Source of the DNA: Paenibacillus tepidiphilus
GTDB lineage: Bacteria > Bacillota > Bacilli > Paenibacillales > Paenibacillaceae
Reading direction: 5' to 3'
Assembly: GCF_008635795.1 (NCBI RefSeq)
Contig: NZ_VWRQ01000010.1
Location: 62,001-126,000, forward strand
Length of the DNA stretch: 64,000 bases
Shown: piece after piece, positions 7,812-15,665 of the stretch
How positions within the stretch are numbered: position 1 is the stretch's first letter
Layout of the letters: each line of letters starts with the position of its first letter
The notes under the pieces: model-generated
What the model saw: only the letters and a program-made list of their open reading frames with translations
What the model was told of the DNA's origin: nothing
Database searches by the model: none
Position numbers and translations under genes: made by a program

Positions 7812-9648
7812 GCCTTTCCGCCACCCCAAGCTTGGTTTGGGACTTGGCGAAGCCCGGGGTCTCGGAGCTCCGGCGGGGCGCAGGCCCAAGGCCAAGGCGA
7901 AGGATTCGCGGGCGACGCTGCTGCGGATCTGGGGGTACCTGGCCCGGCGCAAGGCCAAGCTGACGCTGGTGCTGCTGATGGTCATGATCAGCTCCGCACT
8001 CTCGCTGCTTGGTCCGTACCTGATCAGCAGGGCCGTCGATCATTATCTGGAAGGCAGCGGAGGCAGGCCATGGCTACTGTTCCTGGTTACGCTGGGGCTG
8101 GTCTATCTGCTGAATTCACTGGTCTCCTGGCTGCAGAATATCTGGATGATCGAAATAGCCCAGGAGACGGTGCTGCGGATGCGGACTGATCTGTTCGCCC
8201 ATCTGCACCGGCTGCCGATCTCCTTCTTCAACCGCAGGCAGCAGGGCGAAATTATGAGCCGGCTGACCAATGACATTGAGAACATCAGCTCGACGCTGAA
8301 CAGCTCGGCGATTCAGATCTTCTCCAGCGTACTGACGCTCGTCGGCACGCTGGGCGTAATGCTGTGGCTCAGCCCGCTGCTCACGCTGCTTACCTTCATT
8401 GTCGTGCCGCTGATGATGCTGGGGATGCGCTGGATTACCCGCCGCACCGGACCGCTCTTCAAGGAACGCCAGAAGAATATGGGCGAGCTGAACGGCTTCA
8501 TCGAGGAGACCTTATCCGGGCAGCGCATCATCAAAGCCTTCTCCCAAGAGGAGCGCGTAATTGCCGGATTCCGGGAACGCAACAACAACATCATGCTCTC
8601 CGGTTACTGGGCGCAGTCGATCTCGGGTTTCATACCTAAGCTGATGAACGGCCTGAACAATCTCAGCTTCGCGATTGTCGCCGGGGTCGGCGGTCTGCTG
8701 GCGATCCGCGGTGTGGTTACCGTAGGCGTCATCATTGCCTTCGTGGAGTATACCCGCCAGTTCACGCGGCCGCTGAACGACCTGGCGAACCAGTGGAACA
8801 CGCTGCTGTCGGCGATTGCCGGTGCGGAGCGCGTGTTCGAGGTGCTGGATGAAGCCACGGAAGCGAAGGATGAAGGCGCAGCGGTCTCGCTGGAGCGGGT
8901 GGACGGCGCGGTGAAGTTCTCGCATGTCTCGTTCTCCTATGACGGCGAGAACGAGACGCTGCATGACATCAGCTTCGAGGCGAAGCCGGGCGAGATGATT
9001 GCGCTGGTCGGTCCGACGGGCGCAGGCAAGACCACTCTGATCGGCCTCTTGTCCCGCTTCTATGATCCAAGCAAGGGCCAAATCACGCTCGACGGCAAGG
9101 ATCTGACTTCGGTCAAGCGCGAAAGCCTGCGCAGCCACATGGCTTTTGTGCTGCAGGATACGTTCCTGTTCCGGGGAACGATCCGTGATAACATCCGCTA
9201 CGGCAAGCTGGACGCCACAGATGAAGAGGTGGAGACGGCCGCCAGACTGGCCGGCGCCCATCCGTTCATCATGCGGCTGCACGGCGGCTATGACCGGATG
9301 CTGTCCGTCGGCGGCGGCGGCATCAGCCAGGGTCAGAAGCAGCTGCTCGCTATTGCCCGGGCCATTCTGGCCGACCCGTCGATGCTGGTGCTGGACGAGG
9401 CCACGAGCAGCATAGATACCGTGACGGAGATCAAGATCCAGGAAGGGCTGCGGACCCTGATGCAGGGGCGGACCAGCTTCGTCATCGCCCACCGGCTCGG
9501 CACGGTCCGCGCGGCAGACCGCATCCTGGTGCTGCGGGGCGGACGGCTGGAGCAGCAGGGCACGCACGACGAGCTGCTCTGCCAGGGCGGCTTGTACAGC
9601 GACCTGGTGCGGGGCGCGGCCAAGGAGCCGGAAGAAGCGCAGGGGTAG
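7792..9648 (+). CDS. heterodimeric ABC exporter, subunit with canonical catalytic residues
   Basis: A 618-residue type IV ABC exporter half. After an unusually basic, Pro/Gly/Ala-rich cytoplasmic N-terminal stretch (residues 1-45) come six helices and the ATPase with Walker A GPTGAGKTT (near 407), Walker B LVLDEATS (near 533) and H-loop IAHRLGT (near 565). Its own signature is the altered ISQGQKQ (near 511). Paired with the upstream subunit this gives one consensus and one degenerate ATP site. The ATG at 7792 has GGGAGG nine bases upstream, inside the preceding gene. Translationally coupled; together they form one exporter. Confidence 0.93.
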   Translation: MFKALIEPFRHPKLGLGLGEARGLGAPAGRRPKAKAKDSRATLLRIWGYLARRKAKLTLVLLMVMISSALSLLGPYLISRAVDHYLEGSGGRPWLLFLVTLGLVYLLNSLVSWLQNIWMIEIAQETVLRMRTDLFAHLHRLPISFFNRRQQGEIMSRLTNDIENISSTLNSSAIQIFSSVLTLVGTLGVMLWLSPLLTLLTFIVVPLMMLGMRWITRRTGPLFKERQKNMGELNGFIEETLSGQRIIKAFSQEERVIAGFRERNNNIMLSGYWAQSISGFIPKLMNGLNNLSFAIVAGVGGLLAIRGVVTVGVIIAFVEYTRQFTRPLNDLANQWNTLLSAIAGAERVFEVLDEATEAKDEGAAVSLERVDGAVKFSHVSFSYDGENETLHDISFEAKPGEMIALVGPTGAGKTTLIGLLSRFYDPSKGQITLDGKDLTSVKRESLRSHMAFVLQDTFLFRGTIRDNIRYGKLDATDEEVETAARLAGAHPFIMRLHGGYDRMLSVGGGGISQGQKQLLAIARAILADPSMLVLDEATSSIDTVTEIKIQEGLRTLMQGRTSFVIAHRLGTVRAADRILVLRGGRLEQQGTHDELLCQGGLYSDLVRGAAKEPEEAQG

Positions 9649-9781
9649 GGGCGCAACTGAGCGGCAAGCGCGCAGCTTATATGGAGCCGCGAATGCCGGC
9701 GTGTCCAAGCGGATTGCCGACCAAGCGGCTGCAGTGCTTAGCCGGGCGGTCCAAATCTGCAATATTGTACATCATCTGTAG

Positions 9782-9831
9782 ACCGGAGGTTTGCCGCACA
9801 TAGTGCAGCGGGCCTCCGGTTTGCTTTTTTT
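9782..9831 (+). terminator. terminator after the ABC exporter operon
   Basis: ACCGGAGG and CCTCCGGT pair across a 23-base loop, followed by TTTGCTTTTTTT. It lies 134 bases after the exporter stop codon. Confidence 0.75.
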
Positions 9832-9866
9832 GCCGGATAAGGCTGGATAAGGCCCGATAAGGCCGG

Positions 9867-9913
9867 AAAGTGAAGTCAGTAAAGTGAAGTCAGTAAAGTG
9901 AAGTCAGTAAAGT
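9867..9913. repeat. 14-bp tandem repeat, about 3.4 copies
   Basis: AAAGTGAAGTCAGT occurs at 9867, 9881 and 9895 without a mismatch, followed by a partial AAAGT. Confidence 0.9.
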
Positions 9914-10004
9914 TATGGACTTCCGTCCGCTGTCCGTTCCCCGAGTTCCGGATGAACACCGCTATTTGCTGTAGAATCCGCTGGCAGCCCCTGTTCGCAG
10001 ACTG

Positions 10005-10192
10005 TAGTTGGAAAATCGCCACTTAATTTCACCTGTATGGAGGATAATCACAGGCTTAGTTGGATATTCGCCACTTAATATTGGCGAAAAATAGTAAATT
10101 CATTAATATCGACCAATATAAGTGGCGGTAATCGAACTAGATTGCTGAAATCCGTAATCCAGACTGAAATAGTGTGCGAAAATCAAACTAAA
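10005..10192. repeat. four-unit palindrome cluster (copy 1 of a dispersed family)
   Basis: Four imperfect palindromes of 21-25 bp lie at 10005-10026, 10056-10078, 10119-10139 and 10168-10192. They share the form TAGTTGGA...TCGCCACTTAA. The first two run in plus and the last two in minus orientation, so the whole cluster is palindromic (CGCCACTTAATATTGG at 10069 pairs with CCAATATAAGTGGCG at 10113). A second cluster with the same ++-- order is at 41316-41512 and a solo unit at 39534. The cluster is small, noncoding and likely mobile or structural. Confidence 0.75.
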
Positions 10193-10432
10193 TGCGGTGA
10201 ACGAATTGAGTTGGCCAGAGGTTGGCTCTGACTCAGCGGGAGTTTGGATATCCGGCCGTTATCCTGGCAGGCACTGCCGAATGCTATTCGGCGAAGCCGG
10301 AAGTGCAACCAGCGGCATCGCTTTATCTCTTTCACTGGAAGCGGGCATTCCGCTACAGCGGGGTCTTTTTTGATAGCGGGGAAATATACTGTATTCAGTA
10401 CATATATCTTAATTCGATGGGGGAATGCATAC

Positions 10433-10834
10433 ATGGAATTTTGGGATATATTAGCTTTACTCATATCCGGAGGATTTGGCGGCGTGCTTTCCGGGCTGTA
10501 CCTTAATGACGGGAGCTGGGTATCGCCGGCCAAGATAGAAATTGACACCCTTCATGTAAAAAGGAATATATATAATTTAGGGATCTATTCGGACATCCTG
10601 CTCGGCATGGGAGCTGGACTCATTGCGGCTTTACCCTTGGGGCTGGAGTACCCGAAGTATATTTATGTAGCGATGCTGGGCGGTTTTGGCGGCGGCAGCT
10701 TCATAGCTAAACAGGCCAAGATGACCCTGGATGCAAAGCTCAAATCCCAGGAGGAATTGCCGGAACTGTCCGCAAGCGGCGGAGGGCAAATCGAGGTCGA
10801 AATCACTCAGGAGAACGGGAGTGAGGCAAAATGA
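10433..10834 (+). CDS. small membrane protein of unknown function
   Basis: A 133-residue protein with two glycine-rich hydrophobic segments (residues 6-24, LALLISGGFGGVLSGLY, and 43-82, ILLGMGAGLIAALPLG plus AMLGGFGGGSFIA) and a hydrophilic acidic C-terminal tail. The ATG at 10433 has GGGGGA nine bases upstream; the longer frame upstream lacks a ribosome site. It overlaps the next gene by four bases (ATGA). No family recognised with confidence. Confidence 0.7.
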   Translation: MEFWDILALLISGGFGGVLSGLYLNDGSWVSPAKIEIDTLHVKRNIYNLGIYSDILLGMGAGLIAALPLGLEYPKYIYVAMLGGFGGGSFIAKQAKMTLDAKLKSQEELPELSASGGGQIEVEITQENGSEAK

Positions 10835-11019
10835 AAAAAAAGATTATTTTAACGCAATCCGAATTAAACGAATATAACGAGCTGAAGACGAAAATCAAGC
10901 TGGCCAGAACAACGACAGAGGTATCCGCATACAGCAATCAGGCGAAAGATATATTAGATACGGGCCGCAAAAGATACATCTCGCAGCTGGAGAATAAGCG
11001 GTTCTCATCCTTCACATAA
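10831..11019 (+). CDS. small helical protein of unknown function
   Basis: A 62-residue basic helical protein (MKKKIILTQSELNEYNELK...). Its start overlaps the stop of the small membrane protein gene (ATGA) and a GGGAGTGAGG site lies inside that gene, so the two are translationally coupled. No motif recognised; residues 9-56 look like a helical hairpin. Confidence 0.65.
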   Translation: MKKKIILTQSELNEYNELKTKIKLARTTTEVSAYSNQAKDILDTGRKRYISQLENKRFSSFT

Positions 11020-11139
11020 AAAGGTCCCATTTCGGGGCCTGTTCCTGCATGTTCGCAGGTTCCGGGTCTGCACATGGCCGCATCATAGCATCCTTACTGT
11101 CAAAAACGGTCTCTTCCGGGTATATGACGTTTATAAGTT

Positions 11140-11167
11140 TTGAATCGGATTCGAAAGAGAGTACAAT
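11140..11167 (+). promoter_or_regulatory. candidate lpdA promoter
   Basis: TTGAAT and TACAAT are separated by 16 bases, about 60 bases upstream of the lpdA start. Confidence 0.45.
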
Positions 11168-11227
11168 ATAGTAGGTTAAGGACTTTTGGCAGGACAATTG
11201 GAGAGTACGGACTGGAGGATACATATC

Positions 11228-12649
11228 ATGACGATTTCTTGTGACGTAGCGATTCTGGGAGGCGGTACCGGAGGTTATGTAGCGGCGATCCGCGCGGCCC
11301 AGCTTGGCAAGTCGGTCGTTATCATCGAGCAGGACAAGCTGGGCGGCACCTGCCTGCACCGCGGCTGCATTCCCAGCAAATCGCTGCTGCGCAGTGCAGA
11401 GGTATACGCTGAAATAAATGAGAGTGAGATTTACGGAATAGAAACCGAAGGGGTCAAGCTGGTCTTCCCCAAGGTACAGCGCCGGAAGGAAGCGGTAGTG
11501 GAGCAGCTCCACCAGGGCGTGCAATATTTGATGCGCAAAAATAAAATCCAGGTCCTGAAGGGCAGGGGGCGGATCATCGGCCCTTCGATCTTCTCGCCGC
11601 GCAGCGGAGCGGTGGCAGTGGAGCTTGCGGACGGGGAGATGGAGACGGTCGTCCCCGTCCATCTGATTATCGCCACGGGCTCGCGTCCGCGCGTGCTGCC
11701 GGGTCTTGCGCCGGACGGCCAAGCCATCCTGAGCAGCGAAGAGGCGCTGGCGATGGAGGAGCTTCCGGCTTCGATCATCATTGTCGGAGGCGGCGTCATC
11801 GGCGTGGAATGGGCTTCGATGCTGGCCGATTTCGGCGTGCAGGTAACGGTTGTGGAAGCTGCCGGACAGCTGCTGCCGCATGAGGATGAAGAGGTCGCCT
11901 GCGAGCTGCTGCGGCTGCTGAAGAAACGCGGCGTCAAGGTGCTGACCGGCACCCTGGTCGATGCCGGGAGCTGCACGGTTACGGCTGCGGGCGTCACCAT
12001 CGACGCCCGCAAAGGAGACAAGCTGGAGCAGCTGTCAGCAGAGAAGCTGCTCGTTTCGGTAGGCCGGGTAGCCAATGTTGAGAACATCGGGCTGGAGAAC
12101 ACCGACATCCGCTTTGATAAAGGCGTGATTGTGGTGAATGCCAATATGCAGACCGGGGAGCCGCATATCTATGCTATCGGAGACTGCATCGGCGGCCTAC
12201 AGCTGGCCCATGCTGCCAGCCATGAAGGCATCCGGGCGGTAGAGCATCTGGCCGGCGAGCCGCTGCAGCCGTATCATACGCACCGGATTCCGCGGTGTGT
12301 CTATACCCGCCCGGAAGTGGCGAGTGTAGGGTACAGTGAGAAGGAAGCTGCCGCGCTGGGCCATGACGTGGTCACAGGCAAATTCCCGTTCTCGGCGATC
12401 GGCAAGGCGATTGTGCACGGCCTTAAAGACGGTTTTGTCAAAGTGGTGGCGGACAAGACCACCCGCGACATCCTTGGCGTGCAGATGATCGGCCCGCATG
12501 TGACCGATCTGATCGGAGAAGCGGCGCTGGCCCAGGTACTGGACGCCACACCGTGGGAGATCGGCGAGGCCGTCCATGCGCATCCGACGCTGTCGGAGGC
12601 CATCGGGGAAGCGATGCTGGCCGTGGATGGCCGGGCAATTGGCATGTAG
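11228..12649 (+). CDS. lpdA: dihydrolipoyl dehydrogenase (E3) of the branched-chain 2-oxoacid dehydrogenase
   Basis: A 473-residue FAD enzyme that reoxidises the dihydrolipoyl group of E2 with NAD+. Seen: FAD-binding GGGTGGYVAAI near the N terminus, redox-active GGTCLHRGCIPSK (Cys pair), NAD-binding GGGVIGVEWASML, the second FAD motif YAIGDC, and the C-terminal interface HAHPTLSEA with the catalytic His. The ATG at 11228 has GGAGG nine bases upstream; a longer frame exists but has no ribosome site. It lies upstream of bkdAA in the same direction, separated by a terminator-like hairpin and a repeat array, so the genes may be separate transcripts. B. subtilis has lpdV in its bkd operon. Confidence 0.95.
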   Translation: MTISCDVAILGGGTGGYVAAIRAAQLGKSVVIIEQDKLGGTCLHRGCIPSKSLLRSAEVYAEINESEIYGIETEGVKLVFPKVQRRKEAVVEQLHQGVQYLMRKNKIQVLKGRGRIIGPSIFSPRSGAVAVELADGEMETVVPVHLIIATGSRPRVLPGLAPDGQAILSSEEALAMEELPASIIIVGGGVIGVEWASMLADFGVQVTVVEAAGQLLPHEDEEVACELLRLLKKRGVKVLTGTLVDAGSCTVTAAGVTIDARKGDKLEQLSAEKLLVSVGRVANVENIGLENTDIRFDKGVIVVNANMQTGEPHIYAIGDCIGGLQLAHAASHEGIRAVEHLAGEPLQPYHTHRIPRCVYTRPEVASVGYSEKEAAALGHDVVTGKFPFSAIGKAIVHGLKDGFVKVVADKTTRDILGVQMIGPHVTDLIGEAALAQVLDATPWEIGEAVHAHPTLSEAIGEAMLAVDGRAIGM

Positions 12650-12669
12650 GGGACTAATAAAGCAGCATG

Positions 12670-12747
12670 AAGAATGCCGGGAGGAGCAAAAGGCGAATCA
12701 TTCGCCGTAAAAGCTCTGTTCCGGCATTTCTTCGGCTTTTCTTTTTG
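12670..12747 (+). terminator. bipartite hairpin terminator after lpdA
   Basis: AATGCCGG and CCGGCATT arms enclose an inner palindrome GGCGAAT-C-ATTCGCC; the tract CTTTTCTTTTTG follows. Confidence 0.7.
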
Positions 12748-13055
12748 TGCGGAGTTGGCTTATAATGGGGTTAGGTCTAGTATTAGTACCAGGTTATAAG
12801 ATCAGAGCAAAGCTGCTTTGAAAGCTCCTCTAAAGGCTGCTCATAGGATGCTTTAGAGACTTTATCCGAAACGGCCGGATGAACCGCAAGGGACATCGGG
12901 TGTGCCGCACATGACAGATTCTGAAACCACTGTCTCAGCCCAGATATACAGCATGATGAAACTTTGTAGACGAAGGGTTGGCAACATTGTATCTCAATGC
13001 CTTGCCGACCAAACCAGTCATATGCTTCCGAAGTACGATGCAAAGTCAGGAAGCA

Positions 13056-13200
13056 AATGCTCACAAAACTAAGCGTATGCTTCCGGAGCGAGTTTTGTAC
13101 GACGTAATTCAGGAAGTCAATGCTCACAAAACTAAGCGTATGCTTCCGAAGCGAGTTTTGTACGACGCAATTCAGGAAGCCAATGCTCACAAAACTTTTA
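13056..13200. repeat. 63-bp tandem repeat directly upstream of bkdAA
   Basis: Two full units (13056-13118, 13119-13181) and a 19-base partial unit (13182-13200) with exact 63-base spacing; a degenerate partial unit precedes them at about 13021-13055. Each unit contains ACAAAACT ... AGTTTTGT arms around GCTTCCGAAGC, so each can fold as a hairpin. The partial unit ends at the AGGAGG ribosome site of bkdAA. Confidence 0.85.
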
Positions 13201-13213
13201 GGAGGTACCTCCC

Positions 13214-14245
13214 ATGGAATCCCAAGGTACTGTTGAAACGGTGAACCGCCACAAGCCGCTTGGACTTTCCGACGGCCAGGTCATTGATATGTACAGATTT
13301 ATGCAGATGGGCCGCAAATACGATGAGCGCAGTCTGCTGCTGCAGCGCGCCGGTAAGATCAATTTCCATGTCTCCGGCATCGGCCAGGAGGCGGCGCAGG
13401 TGGCGGCGGCTTTTGCGCTGGACCGCGAGCAGGACTATTTTCTACCCTACTACCGCGACTATGCGTTTGTATTGTCGGTGGGGATGACGATGCGCGAGCT
13501 GATGCTGTCCGTCTTCGCCAAGGCGGAGGACCCGAACAGCGGCGGCCGGCAGATGCCCGGGCATTTCGGCCACAAGAAGCTGCGGATTGTTACAGGCTCA
13601 AGCCCGGTAACGACCCAGGTTCCGCATGCCGTAGGCTTCGCGCTGGCTGCCAAAATGCAGAAGAAGCCTTTTGTGTCCTTCGTGACGTTTGGCGAGGGCT
13701 CGAGCAACCAGGGCGATTTTCACGAAGCGTGCAACTTTGCCGGGGTTAACAAGCTTCCGGTCATTATTATGTGTGAGAACAACCAATACGCCATCTCCGT
13801 ACCGGTCCACAAGCAGCTCGGCGGCAAGGTCAGCGACCGGGCGCTCGGTTACGGCTTCCCCGGCATCCGGGTGGATGGCAATGATCCGCTGGAGGTGTAC
13901 CGGGTGATGAAAGAGGCGCGTGAGCGGGCGCTGGCGGGCGAAGGCCCTACGCTGATCGAAGCGATGATGTACCGGCTGTCCCCGCACTCGACTTCGGACA
14001 ATGATCTGGCCTACCGGACGAAAGAAGAAGTGGATGAAAATTGGAAAAAAGACGGCGTGGCCGCATTCCGCACATATTTGACGGACCTGGGGCTGTGGAG
14101 CGAGGAGCAGGAGCGTGATCTGCTGGCCGAGATTAATCTTGAGCTTAAAGAGGCGATTGCGTACGCGGAGAACGCCCCGTTCCCGAAACCGGAGGATACG
14201 CTGCTGCATGTATACAGTGATTCGGCCCGCGAAGGAGGCATGTAA
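13214..14245 (+). CDS. bkdAA: branched-chain 2-oxoacid dehydrogenase E1 alpha subunit
   Basis: A 343-residue thiamine pyrophosphate enzyme subunit that, with E1 beta, decarboxylates branched-chain 2-oxoacids derived from Val, Leu and Ile. In Paenibacillus this supplies primers for branched fatty acids. The TPP motif is seen as GEGSSNQGDFHEACNFAG...CENNQYAIS, with the phosphorylation-loop-like YRLSPHSTSDN near 262. AGGAGGTACCTCCC precedes the ATG; part of it is self-complementary (GGAGGTACCTCC), so the ribosome site may be hidden in a hairpin. Three bases separate it from bkdAB. Confidence 0.93.
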   Translation: MESQGTVETVNRHKPLGLSDGQVIDMYRFMQMGRKYDERSLLLQRAGKINFHVSGIGQEAAQVAAAFALDREQDYFLPYYRDYAFVLSVGMTMRELMLSVFAKAEDPNSGGRQMPGHFGHKKLRIVTGSSPVTTQVPHAVGFALAAKMQKKPFVSFVTFGEGSSNQGDFHEACNFAGVNKLPVIIMCENNQYAISVPVHKQLGGKVSDRALGYGFPGIRVDGNDPLEVYRVMKEARERALAGEGPTLIEAMMYRLSPHSTSDNDLAYRTKEEVDENWKKDGVAAFRTYLTDLGLWSEEQERDLLAEINLELKEAIAYAENAPFPKPEDTLLHVYSDSAREGGM

Positions 14246-14248
14246 ACC

Positions 14249-15235
14249 ATGGCGATGATGGAATATATTGATGCCATTCGGCTGGCAATGAAGGAAGAAA
14301 TGGAGCGCGACGATTCGGTGTTCGTGCTTGGTGAGGATGTCGGCGTCAAGGGCGGCGTCTTCACAACCACCAAAGGGCTGCAGGAGCAATTTGGCGAAGA
14401 GCGCGTACTGGACACGCCGCTGGCGGAATCCGCCATTGCCGGTGTGGCCATCGGTGCGGCAATGTACGGGATGAAGCCGATTGCCGAAATGCAGTATTCC
14501 GATTTCATGCTGCCGGCCACGAACCAGATTATCAGCGAGGCGGCCAAAATCCGTTACCGCTCCAACAACGACTGGACCTGTCCGGTAGTGGTCCGCGCGC
14601 CGATCGGCGGCGGGATCTTCGGCGGACTGTATCACTCGCAGTGTCCGGAGTCGATCTTCTTCGGCACACCGGGGCTGAAGATTGTAGCCCCTTATTCGGC
14701 CTATGACGCCAAAGGGCTGCTGAAGGCGGCTGTTCGTGATCCTGATCCGGTGCTGTTCTTCGAGAACAAGAAATGCTACAAGCTGATCAAGGAAGATGTG
14801 CCGGAAACCGATTATATCGTGCCGATCGGCGAAGCCAATCTGCTGCGCGAGGGCAGCGATATTACGGTGATCGGGTACAGTTTGCCGCTGCATTTTGCAA
14901 TGCAGGCGGCTGAGGAGCTGGAGAGCGAGCAGGGCATCACTGCGCATATCCTCGATCTGCGCACGCTGCAGCCGCTCGATCAGAACGCCATCATCGAAGC
15001 CGCACGCAAGACCGGAAAGGTGCTGATCGTTCACGAGGACAACAAGACCGGCGGTGTTGGCGCGGAAGTAGCGGCGATTATCGCCGAGCACTGCCTGTTC
15101 GAGCTGGACGCGCCGATCTTCCGGCTGTGCGGCCCCGATGTACCGGCAATGCCGATCAGCCCGCCGATGGAGAAATTCTTCATGCTCAGCAAAGACAAGC
15201 TGAAGGCGGAAATGCTGCGGCTGGCGGAATACTGA
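14249..15235 (+). CDS. bkdAB: branched-chain 2-oxoacid dehydrogenase E1 beta subunit
   Basis: A 328-residue transketolase-like subunit that forms the E1 heterotetramer with BkdAA. The N-terminal pyrimidine-binding region (LGEDVGVKGGVFTTTKGLQEQFGEERVLDTPLAE) and the C-terminal half (DLRTLQPLDQNAIIEAARKTGKVLIVHEDNKTGGVGAEV) are both complete. GAAGGAGG lies upstream of the ATG. It is certainly cotranscribed with bkdAA. A 430-base repeat-rich spacer separates it from bkdB. Confidence 0.95.
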   Translation: MAMMEYIDAIRLAMKEEMERDDSVFVLGEDVGVKGGVFTTTKGLQEQFGEERVLDTPLAESAIAGVAIGAAMYGMKPIAEMQYSDFMLPATNQIISEAAKIRYRSNNDWTCPVVVRAPIGGGIFGGLYHSQCPESIFFGTPGLKIVAPYSAYDAKGLLKAAVRDPDPVLFFENKKCYKLIKEDVPETDYIVPIGEANLLREGSDITVIGYSLPLHFAMQAAEELESEQGITAHILDLRTLQPLDQNAIIEAARKTGKVLIVHEDNKTGGVGAEVAAIIAEHCLFELDAPIFRLCGPDVPAMPISPPMEKFFMLSKDKLKAEMLRLAEY

Positions 15236-15302
15236 GGAAGAGCTGGCGGTCAAATGCGGCCCGGGCGGAAATGCGATAGGGCTGCATGGGGGCTTATCGT
15301 GA

Positions 15303-15440
15303 AAGTGAGTGGCTGAAGTGTGTGACATGCGGGCTTAGCGTAGAAGCGAGAGGCTGAAGTGTGTGGTACGGTGGTTTGATCGTGGAAGCGAGAGGCTGAA
15401 TTGTGGTACGGTGGTTTGTTCGTCGAAGTGAGCGAGTGCC
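15303..15440. repeat. degenerate 40-42 bp tandem repeat
   Basis: Units begin AAGYGAG-GGCTGAA at 15303, 15344 and 15386, with a shorter related unit at 15426. The spacings are 41, 42 and 40 bases. Confidence 0.75.
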
Positions 15441-15445
15441 GTAGG

Positions 15446-15511
15446 CTGCACACAGACTGCACACAGACTGCACACAGACTGCACACAGACTGCACACCGA
15501 CTGCACACCGA
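15446..15511. repeat. 11-bp tandem repeat, six copies
   Basis: CTGCACACAGA is repeated four times exactly, followed by two CTGCACACCGA units (15446 to 15511). Confidence 0.95.
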
Positions 15512-15665
15512 CTGCAAGCCAAGTGAATGCTTATGAAGCAAATATGTCCGAAGTAAATCATAGATGCTTATGCTAAACAAATTAAGTGGATGCTTACGAA
15601 GCAAGTTTGGTTCGAAGTCATTCTAGGCAGATTATGCTATAACAAAACTTTGAAGGAGTGACATT

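Larger units (their letters stand above)
9649..10432. other. 784-base gene-free stretch with repeats
   Basis: After the terminator this stretch holds a short GATAAGGC direct repeat (about 9838-9863), a 14-bp tandem repeat, and a four-unit cluster of palindromes (10005-10192). No ORF with a ribosome site was seen before the small membrane protein at 10433. Confidence 0.7.
12650..13213. other. 564-base spacer between lpdA and bkdAA
   Basis: It contains the lpdA terminator, about 280 bases in which I see no gene, and a 63-bp tandem repeat running up to the bkdAA ribosome site. Both strands are open through the repeat because the unit is 21 codons long, but no reading frame there has a ribosome site or family resemblance. 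Confidence 0.65.
15236..15665. other. 430-base repeat-filled spacer between bkdAB and bkdB
   Basis: It contains about four units of a 40-42 bp repeat, six units of an 11-bp repeat, and near the bkdB start a sequence related to the 63-bp unit upstream of bkdAA (ATGCTTACGAAGCAAG and ACAAAACTTTGAAGGAG). No gene is supported on either strand. Confidence 0.7.

Noticed and set aside
9649..9781. Possible RNA gene after the ABC exporter
   Set aside because: I could not form a tRNA or known small-RNA fold; it is most likely the 3' untranslated part of the exporter mRNA.
11012..11881. Long minus-strand frame opposite lpdA
   Set aside because: Shadow frame of a clearly recognisable lpdA. Similar long opposite-strand frames occur over bkdAB, allB, deoB and other GC-rich genes and were left out for the same reason.
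12783..13190. Minus-strand 135-codon frame with 21-residue repeats upstream of bkdAA
   Set aside because: The repeated residues are only the translation of the 63-bp DNA repeat. There is no ribosome site and no recognisable domain, and the frame is open on the other strand too.
15250..15604. Cysteine/valine-rich minus-strand frames between bkdAB and bkdB
   Set aside because: They are translations of the 11-bp and 41-bp repeats, without start signals.
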